From Treponema sp. (GTDB taxonomy: Bacteria; Spirochaetota; Spirochaetia; Treponematales; Treponemataceae), in NCBI GenBank assembly GCA_024400955.1, contig JAKSLY010000006.1, positions 32,664 to 96,663 of the forward strand: a DNA stretch of 64,000 nucleotides, read 5' to 3'. Under the pieces are notes generated by a model that was not told the origin of the DNA, made no database searches, and saw only the letters and a list, made by a program, of their open reading frames with translations. Below are positions 59,083 to 64,000 of the stretch, one piece after another; the first letter of the stretch is position 1; each line of letters opens with the position of its first letter. The translations under genes and the position numbers were made by a program.

Positions 59083-59568
59083 ATGTATTATGGTGAAATA
59101 AAGAAAATCGACATTGCTAATGGCGAGGGCGTCCGCGTTTCTCTTTTTGTTTCAGGCTGCCGCGTTCACTGTTCCGGTTGCTTTAACACCTGCACCTGGG
59201 ATTTTAATTACGGAAAGGAATTCACCCGGGAGACGGAAGGTGAAATTCTTGAAGCCCTGGGTCAGGAATTCATTGCAGGACTTACGGTTCTTGGCGGCGA
59301 ACCTTTTGAAGAGGAAAACCAGAAAGTTCTTGCGCCATTCCTTGAAAAAGTAAGAAAGACATATCCGGACAAAACCATCTGGTGCTATTCAGGTTATGTC
59401 TTTGACAAGGACATTCAGCCTGCAGACGGCAAGCGCCACTTTGAATTCACCGACCGCATGATTTCCTGCATAGACGTTCTTGTTGACGGCCCATTCATAG
59501 AATCTCTAAGGGACATAAGCCTGCAGTTCCGCGGCAGCAGCAACCAGCGCATCCTACGGTTTAGGTAG
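59083..59568 (+). CDS. nrdG: anaerobic ribonucleotide reductase activating protein
   Basis: A 161-residue radical SAM enzyme that makes the glycyl radical on NrdD. The 4Fe-4S cluster motif is Cys26-x3-Cys30-x2-Cys33 in GCRVHCSGC. TVLGGEPFEEEN near residue 67 is the SAM-binding GGEP motif. The start is ATG directly after the right arm of a 16-bp inverted repeat, with no Shine-Dalgarno sequence, so expression may depend on RNA structure. It is 12 kb from nrdD and separated from it by the whole arabinan locus, whereas the two genes are usually adjacent. Confidence 0.93.
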   Translation: MYYGEIKKIDIANGEGVRVSLFVSGCRVHCSGCFNTCTWDFNYGKEFTRETEGEILEALGQEFIAGLTVLGGEPFEEENQKVLAPFLEKVRKTYPDKTIWCYSGYVFDKDIQPADGKRHFEFTDRMISCIDVLVDGPFIESLRDISLQFRGSSNQRILRFR

Positions 59569-59589
59569 AGTACAAAGGCGCCTTTGGAT

Positions 59590-60420
59590 TCACGCGCAGT
59601 AGTCTTCAACCTGGCGCCAGTTTTCGCTTTCTGCAAATCTTCTCTTGCCGCGCTTTTCTGCCTGCCTGATTCCTTCCCTTGTAAGTCCAAGCCTAAGGCT
59701 TATCTCGTTGTAGGTCATGGGCTTTGATTCCCCAATGCCGTACCTTAGCCTTAGCACCTTCTTTTCCACGGAAGGAATTCCCTCAAGAATCATTGATACC
59801 TTTCTGCATGCATCATTTTCAAGGGCACTTTCCTCAGGGTTCTGCGTCCACTGGTCTTCCACTATGTCATGAAGGCATCTACCGTCGTCTTCGCTGTCAA
59901 TGGCGCAGTCAAGGGACTTGAAGCCGCCTGTTGCATTCATGATGGAAATGAGAATCTGGCGCTTTATTCCAAGTGTGTCGCATATCCACTGGATGACGCT
60001 GCCGTGGTTCATGTTCCTGGGCCTGGATTGGTAAAGTGCCCATATCTGCGGAATCAGCTGTTCGTAGTTGTGGGGAATGTGAATCCTTCTGCCGTTTCCA
60101 ATTTCCATGCGGATCTCGGCCTTTATCCAGAAGTCAGCGCAGGTAATGAACCTTGTTCCCTTTGATGGGTCAAACTTGTCCACGGCTTTTACAAGACCAA
60201 TGTTTCCGGCGCATACAAGGTCTTCAAGATCCACACCGCGGTCCTGGAATTTTTTTGCAACGTTGACAACATAGCGCAGGTTAGAACTTACCACCCTGTC
60301 GCGTGATGCCCTGTCTCCCTTCTGTGCCTTTTCTATGAGGGTGCGTTCTTCTTCCTGTGAGAGGAATCCAAAGGAACCGATGTCGCTAAGATAGTTTTCA
60401 AAAGAGTTTACTGCTGCCAT
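59590..60420 (-). CDS. RNA polymerase sigma factor, sigma-70 family (group 2/3)
   Basis: A 276-residue sigma factor. Region 1.2 starts near NSFENYLSDIG. Region 2 has SNLRYVVNVAKKFQDRGVDL, then DLVCAGNIGLVKAVDKFDP and RFITCADFWIKAEI near 80-105. Region 3 is shortened. Region 4 has LRYGIGESKPMTYNEISLRLGLTREGIRQ near 225. It lacks the long N-terminal region 1.1 of RpoD, so it is an alternative factor of RpoS/SigA-like type. The ATG at 60420 follows a perfect AAGGAGG; the longer start is rejected. It is divergent from a WYL regulator. Target promoters are unknown. Confidence 0.9.
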   Translation of the reverse strand: MAAVNSFENYLSDIGSFGFLSQEEERTLIEKAQKGDRASRDRVVSSNLRYVVNVAKKFQDRGVDLEDLVCAGNIGLVKAVDKFDPSKGTRFITCADFWIKAEIRMEIGNGRRIHIPHNYEQLIPQIWALYQSRPRNMNHGSVIQWICDTLGIKRQILISIMNATGGFKSLDCAIDSEDDGRCLHDIVEDQWTQNPEESALENDACRKVSMILEGIPSVEKKVLRLRYGIGESKPMTYNEISLRLGLTREGIRQAEKRGKRRFAESENWRQVEDYCA

Positions 60421-60470
60421 GTTGACCTCCTTAAGTCTGATGCTTTTCATCCTTACACTTGAAAGTATAC

Positions 60471-60485
60471 GATAGAAGGTCTATC
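60471..60485. promoter_or_regulatory. palindrome in the divergent sigma/WYL promoter region
   Basis: GATAGA-AGG-TCTATC is a perfect 15-base palindrome midway between the two start codons (51 and 35 bases away). It is a candidate operator for the WYL regulator, acting on itself and on the sigma-factor gene. Confidence 0.45.
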
Positions 60486-60519
60486 ATAAAGTGATAAAGG
60501 GAGGAAAAAATAAAAAAAT

Positions 60520-61542
60520 ATGCCAAAAAATGGAAAGGATTTTGACTGGAAGATAAAGAAGATAGTGGAATACATCCGCACCATGAATTTCCCAAATGCA
60601 AAGACCATTGCCGAGCGTCTCAGGAATGAAGAGGGAATCAGCATAAGCGAGGTTACGGTTTACAGGGACATCCAGACCTTGCGCCGTGACTATGATGCCC
60701 CCATTGAAGTGGACATGAAGCGTTACGGAAGCGGGTACTATCTTACGGACAGGAACTTCTGGTCCAACAAGATAAACCTTACCACTGGTGAACTTCTGGG
60801 TCTTGGCATCATCCAGAACCTGATCGACACCTACAGGAACACAACCCTTGGCCGGGAACTTAAGTCCATAATCGCAAAGATGAAGGACTTCATCCCGGAC
60901 GGAAAAAAATACAACCCGGAAAAAATTTCTGAATACATCAAGGTCATTACGGATCCCATGGCAAAAATTGATTCCTCGGTTTTTCCATCGATCATCAACT
61001 GCCTGCAGGAACGCCGGGCCATTACATTCCACTATCATAAGATTTCAAGCGACAGGAAGGATGACCAGGTTCAGAAGTACAGGATAAATCCCTACAAGAT
61101 TCTTTTTACCCAGACCGGAGACTGGTACCTTATGGGGGCAAAGACTGACAGGCCATCGGAAATCAGGACATTCAGCTTTGCGCGCATGAGCAACATCGAG
61201 GAAACAAAGGAACGCTACATGATTCCGTCGGATTTCAGGCTTACAAAATACATGGATCCCCAGATGGGGGTCTGGAGCGGCAGCGGAATGTTCCGCGTAG
61301 TGCTTCTCTTTGACAAGAGCATCGGCCAGTTTGTCCTTGAGCGCACCTGGCACCATACCCAGCACCTGGAGCAGCTTGAGGACGGAAGCGTAAAACTGAC
61401 CTTTACCACAAGCCAGCTCCACGACCCAAAGAGAATCGTCATGACCTACGGCAGCCTGGTAAAGGTTCTTGAGCCGCCGGAACTTATTGAAGATGTGCGG
61501 GATGAATTAAAAAAAGCCCTTGCAATGTACAAGGGCCGCTGA
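60520..61542 (+). CDS. WYL-domain transcriptional regulator (YafY-like)
   Basis: A 340-residue regulator. The N-terminal HTH (KKIVEYIRTMNFPNAKTIAERL with VTVYRDIQTLRRDY) is of the DeoR/HTH_11 kind. The WYL domain covers about 165-250, with its signature region read as GDWYLMGAKT near 203 and RTFSFARMSNI near 219. A C-terminal WCX-like extension completes the protein. Such regulators bind nucleic acids or nucleotides as ligands and often respond to DNA damage or stress. It is divergent from the sigma-factor gene with a palindrome between them. The ribosome site GGGAGG is about 15 bases from the ATG, longer than usual. Confidence 0.87.
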   Translation: MPKNGKDFDWKIKKIVEYIRTMNFPNAKTIAERLRNEEGISISEVTVYRDIQTLRRDYDAPIEVDMKRYGSGYYLTDRNFWSNKINLTTGELLGLGIIQNLIDTYRNTTLGRELKSIIAKMKDFIPDGKKYNPEKISEYIKVITDPMAKIDSSVFPSIINCLQERRAITFHYHKISSDRKDDQVQKYRINPYKILFTQTGDWYLMGAKTDRPSEIRTFSFARMSNIEETKERYMIPSDFRLTKYMDPQMGVWSGSGMFRVVLLFDKSIGQFVLERTWHHTQHLEQLEDGSVKLTFTTSQLHDPKRIVMTYGSLVKVLEPPELIEDVRDELKKALAMYKGR

Positions 61543-61621
61543 TGGGAGGTCACTGCCGGGAACTTCTGTAAGAAAGGAATATTCCTGCGTCTCGGTTAGT
61601 GCTTTACCTTACATCCGTCTT

Positions 61622-62530
61622 TTATCTGTATGAAAGAAGGTCTTCCTTGGACTTGATGGCTGCAGTTGCGGCTGATGCCACAATGTCGTCCATGGTGACG
61701 GTTCCATCTTCAACCTTGGACTTGAGGCCTTCATCCTTTTTCCATGCGCACAGGATTCCGCGGCTTGAGTTAACTGTTCCTCCGGCTTCCTTCATCAGCG
61801 TTGCACAGATTCTTGCATCTCCACCCTGTGCCCCGTAACCTGGAATAAGGAAGTAGATTTCCTTGTGTGCATCCCTCAGGGCGCGGGCATCGCTTTCTTC
61901 CGTGCAGCCTACAACGGCTCCCACTGGAGAACATGTCTGGTCAGGATATGTTGCCTTCATTTCTGTATTGATTCTTTCAAGTTCATCGCCAACCTGGTCA
62001 AGGACGCGCTTTCCGCTCTTGAGTTCCTGCTGTTCAATGTCCACCATGCCAGGGTTGCTTGTCCTGAGGAGAACGAAAATTCCCTTGCCGGCCTTGGTGC
62101 AGTATTCGGTAAAAGGCTTGAGGGTGTCAAAGCCCATGTATGGATTGATGGTGATGATGTCAGTTTCAAAGTCACCGGTAAAGTGAGCCCTTGCGTAAGC
62201 CCCTGCAGTTGCTGCAATGTCCCCGCGCTTGATGTCGGAAATGCAGATGAGTCCCGATTCCTTTACGGCCCTGATGGTCTGTGCGTATGCCTTGAGTCCT
62301 TCAAGTCCCATTGCCTCGTAGTATGCAATCTGAACCTTGAAGCAGCATGCACTCTTGTCCCTTACGACTGCCGCAATGAGCTTTCTGTTATAGTCAAGAA
62401 CTGCTTCTGCCTTTGAAGGATAGTTCCTTACGATATTTTCCGGAATATAAGATGGATCAGTGTCCAAGCCAACGCAAAGCGGTCCATTCTGAACCGACAG
62501 TTCCTGTAAAATCTGCATCTTGTGTTTCAT
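61622..62530 (-). CDS. pyrF: orotidine 5'-phosphate decarboxylase (type 2)
   Basis: Makes UMP from orotidine monophosphate, the last step of de novo pyrimidine synthesis. The 302-residue product fits the longer type 2 subfamily. It has CVGLDTDPSYIP near residue 19, the lysine-rich catalytic motif SDIKRGDIAATAGAYA near 98, NPYMGFDTLKPF near 130, and the phosphate-binding IPGYGAQGGD near 234. The ATG at 62530 is chosen because the longer start at 62587 overlaps the upstream gene; there is no good ribosome site. It follows the PHP phosphatase gene on the same strand. Confidence 0.92.
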   Translation of the reverse strand: MKHKMQILQELSVQNGPLCVGLDTDPSYIPENIVRNYPSKAEAVLDYNRKLIAAVVRDKSACCFKVQIAYYEAMGLEGLKAYAQTIRAVKESGLICISDIKRGDIAATAGAYARAHFTGDFETDIITINPYMGFDTLKPFTEYCTKAGKGIFVLLRTSNPGMVDIEQQELKSGKRVLDQVGDELERINTEMKATYPDQTCSPVGAVVGCTEESDARALRDAHKEIYFLIPGYGAQGGDARICATLMKEAGGTVNSSRGILCAWKKDEGLKSKVEDGTVTMDDIVASAATAAIKSKEDLLSYR

Positions 62531-62583
62531 AGTGAATGAATTATAGCAGTAAAAGCCCGTGGGTGCAAAGGGATATGGATGAA

Positions 62584-63378
62584 TCACTGTTTCATTGCAA
62601 AAATTGAATCAAGGGGATCCAGGCCGAACCTTGAAGAAAAGTCCCTTGACCGCCATGCATTCATGATTACGTCTTCCGGCCTGTGTGCGTCTGAGTTGCA
62701 TACAACCCTTGCGGAACTTTGTGCCACCATCTCCCAGAATTCAACAACGGGGTAGGGGTAGCGCATTCCTCTTTCGGTATTGTAGGGCTCGCGCATTGTA
62801 CCAAGTCCATTCACTTCAAGGGGAAGTTCAAGATCAACTGCAGCGTCAACCAGTGCCTTGCACCAGGCAATTGAATTTTCATCCCATCTCTTGTAGCCCA
62901 TCATGAAAAGGTCCGGGTGCGCCAGGAATGAAAAATGGCCGCTCCTCATTCCGTCGATGGTCTGGTCAATGTACCTGCCGATTGCTGCAAGGTCATCAAG
63001 TTCAGGCGCATAAAGATGCATGGAACCGTCAGTCACCCAGTGGGAACCCAGTACAAGATAGTCTGCCCCGTAAGCGGATTTCAGTTCATCATACCAGGAG
63101 TCAAAGGCTGGATCATATTCGCATTCGTATCCTGCATAAATCGGGAAAGGCGATTCATCCTTTATCTGCTGAATTTCTTCAATGTAAAGCCTTGAATCTT
63201 CAACGGACATCCTTATGTGGGGCCAGATGTCAGGAAAATTTGCCGGAAAGGGGCAGTGGTCGGAAAATCCCAGGGCCAGGCATCCTTCCCTTGCAGCCTG
63301 AATGTAATAGTCCCTTGGCGTTCCCTTTGCGTGATGGCAGAGCATGGTATGCGTGTGGAAATTTGAAATCTTTCGCAT
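62584..63378 (-). CDS. PHP-domain phosphatase, histidinol-phosphatase-like
   Basis: A 264-residue PHP-family phosphoesterase of the HisJ/HisK type. Metal-binding histidines are in NFHTHTMLCHHAKG near residues 8-16, SDHCPF near 41, GYECEYDP near 79, LGSHWV near 112, and CNSDAHRPED near 236. The family removes phosphate from histidinol phosphate, but other small phosphate esters are possible and no histidine genes are near. The ATG at 63378 places the first motif at the usual distance from the N-terminus. It has no clear ribosome site. It begins just after the terminator of ppdK. Confidence 0.82.
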   Translation of the reverse strand: MRKISNFHTHTMLCHHAKGTPRDYYIQAAREGCLALGFSDHCPFPANFPDIWPHIRMSVEDSRLYIEEIQQIKDESPFPIYAGYECEYDPAFDSWYDELKSAYGADYLVLGSHWVTDGSMHLYAPELDDLAAIGRYIDQTIDGMRSGHFSFLAHPDLFMMGYKRWDENSIAWCKALVDAAVDLELPLEVNGLGTMREPYNTERGMRYPYPVVEFWEMVAQSSARVVCNSDAHRPEDVIMNAWRSRDFSSRFGLDPLDSIFAMKQ

Positions 63379-63414
63379 GGAATGAATGATACACTTATGG
63401 AGTGAAATAAAAAA

Positions 63415-63438
63415 GCCCCCGAGATTTCTCCCGAGGGC
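63415..63438 (-). terminator. intrinsic terminator of ppdK
   Basis: Read on the minus strand, GCCCTCGGGA and TCTCGGGGGC form a 10-bp stem with two G-U pairs around a GAAA loop, followed by six T. The stem is strong only in this direction and lies 36 bases after the ppdK stop codon. Confidence 0.8.
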
Positions 63439-63473
63439 CATAAAGCTAAAGATTAAACTTTGCTTAGGTCTAC

Positions 63474-64000
63474 TTACTTAGACTTCTTAGCTGGAGCCTT
63501 CTTTGCTGCTGCCTTTGCAGGAGCTTTCTTTGCTGCTGCCTTAGCTGGAGCCTTCTTTGCTGCTTCCTTCTTTGCAGGAGCCTTCTTAGCTGCTGCCTTA
63601 GCTGGAGCTTTCTTAGCTGCTGCCTTAGCTGGAGCCTTCTTAGCTGTTTCTGCTGCCTTAGCAGCCTTTGCAGCCTTTGCTTCCTTGATGATTACCTGTG
63701 CACCTGCGAGACGAGCTGCTGGTACGCGGAATGGAGAACAAGAAACGTAGTTAAGGCCGAGCTTGTAGCAAAGTTCGATAGAAGCTGGATCACCACCGTG
63801 TTCACCACAGATTCCGAGGTGGAGGTCAGACTTAACTGAACGTCCTGCTGCTTCTGCGAGGCTGATCATTGCACCAACACCTTCATCAAGTGTCTTGAAT
63901 GGATCCTGGAGAAGTACCTTCTGGTCAAGGTAAGAATCGATGAACTTAGAGTAGTCATCACGGCTGAAACCGAATGTTGTCTGTGTAAGGTCGTTTGTAC
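63474..64000 (-). CDS. ppdK: pyruvate phosphate dikinase, C-terminal part, with H1-like tail (partial)
   Basis: The gene runs out of the window at 64000; about 175 C-terminal codons are visible. The enzyme interconverts pyruvate and phosphoenolpyruvate with ATP, phosphate, AMP and PPi. The family end is clear: TNDLTQTTFGFSRDD, then HLGICGEHGGDPAS with the catalytic Cys region, and NYVSCSPFRVPAARLAGAQV, where most PPDKs stop within a few residues. Here about 70 more residues follow in the same frame, made almost only of Ala, Lys and Pro in KKAPAKAAA-type repeats, ending in KKSK. This resembles the tail of histone H1 or bacterial H1-like proteins. A strong terminator follows. Confidence 0.92.
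   Translation of the reverse strand, partial: TNDLTQTTFGFSRDDYSKFIDSYLDQKVLLQDPFKTLDEGVGAMISLAEAAGRSVKSDLHLGICGEHGGDPASIELCYKLGLNYVSCSPFRVPAARLAGAQVIIKEAKAAKAAKAAETAKKAPAKAAAKKAPAKAAAKKAPAKKEAAKKAPAKAAAKKAPAKAAAKKAPAKKSK

Noticed and set aside
59571..59584. AAAGGCGCCTTT as terminator of nrdG
   Set aside because: It is a perfect palindrome but has no T tract and almost no loop; no firm role can be given.
63480..63690. Tandem repeats taken as a CRISPR array
   Set aside because: No unique spacers; the repeats are codon-level repeats of the PPDK tail.
63460..63750. Plus-strand frame encoding a Phe/Ala/Gly-rich hydrophobic protein of 96 residues
   Set aside because: It is the exact antisense of the Lys/Ala/Pro repeat tail of ppdK; the hydrophobic pattern follows from the complement of AAG and GCN codons.

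Overview
The window most likely comes from a carbohydrate-fermenting, anaerobic, host-associated spirochaete of the genus Treponema. This is inferred from gene content and base composition; there is no rRNA in the window to prove it. Supporting features are an oxygen-sensitive class III ribonucleotide reductase (nrdD/nrdG), a PPi/ATP-type pyruvate phosphate dikinase, a large arabinan-degrading locus, and moderate-GC genes separated by AT-rich promoters. No tRNA, rRNA, CRISPR array or complete insertion sequence was seen.

Layout. (1) 89-916: proB on the minus strand. (2) 1195-7405: a six-gene plus-strand operon with a circularly permuted ATP-grasp enzyme, an alpha-E protein, a transglutaminase-like protease, an aspartoacylase-type metalloenzyme, a paralogue of it that has lost its zinc ligands, and a FUSC-like membrane protein fused to a degenerate HAD domain. 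(3) 7562-13766: an SDR oxidoreductase, an AraC-type regulator, a class III PLP enzyme, an APH-type small-molecule kinase, an APC permease and a P-II protein. This set reads as a kinase/phospho-lyase catabolic route for a hydroxylated amine or amino acid. (4) 13966-16295: an esterase and an NhaC antiporter, converging on a shared terminator.

(5) 16383-31839: a defence island. It holds a McrBC-like pair (DUF2357 nuclease and McrB ATPase) with a DUF1016 nuclease between them, an unknown gene, a GHKL ATPase fused to a Shedu-like nuclease, two cytosine-5 DNA methyltransferases, a Sau3AI-like endonuclease, a broken and an intact vsr, and an AAA/DUF4143 ATPase. The restriction core, 16945-29302, is bracketed by two Nudix paralogues in opposite orientation. 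(6) 31952-43454: an oligopeptide transporter (binding lipoprotein, permease, a permease-ATPase fusion, and an ATPase). pncB and a signalling operon (FHA protein, PPP-like phosphatase, transmembrane Ser/Thr kinase) lie in between. Two copies of a GC-rich mosaic repeat lie at 31833 and 39132.

(7) 43469-47205: a GH5 lipoprotein glycanase and nrdD, which has a sigma-70 promoter and NrdR boxes. (8) 47318-58835: an arabinan regulon. It comprises three GH43 enzymes (one exported), a sugar ABC importer, an ArsR-like regulator, a GH51 arabinofuranosidase and araA. A nearly identical palindrome sits just upstream of the -35 box at two of its promoters. (9) 59083-64000: nrdG, a sigma factor, a WYL regulator, pyrF, a PHP phosphatase, and the 3' end of ppdK, whose product carries an unusual histone-H1-like Lys/Ala/Pro tail.

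How the genes work together. The exported GH43 would cut arabinan outside the cell. The ABC importer (50201-49104) would take up arabino-oligosaccharides. Cytosolic GH43 and GH51 enzymes would release arabinose, and AraA would convert it to ribulose. No araB or araD is in the window. The P-II protein and the phospho-lyase operon suggest a nitrogen-scavenging route. The 1195-7405 operon suggests peptide or amide tagging and its reversal.
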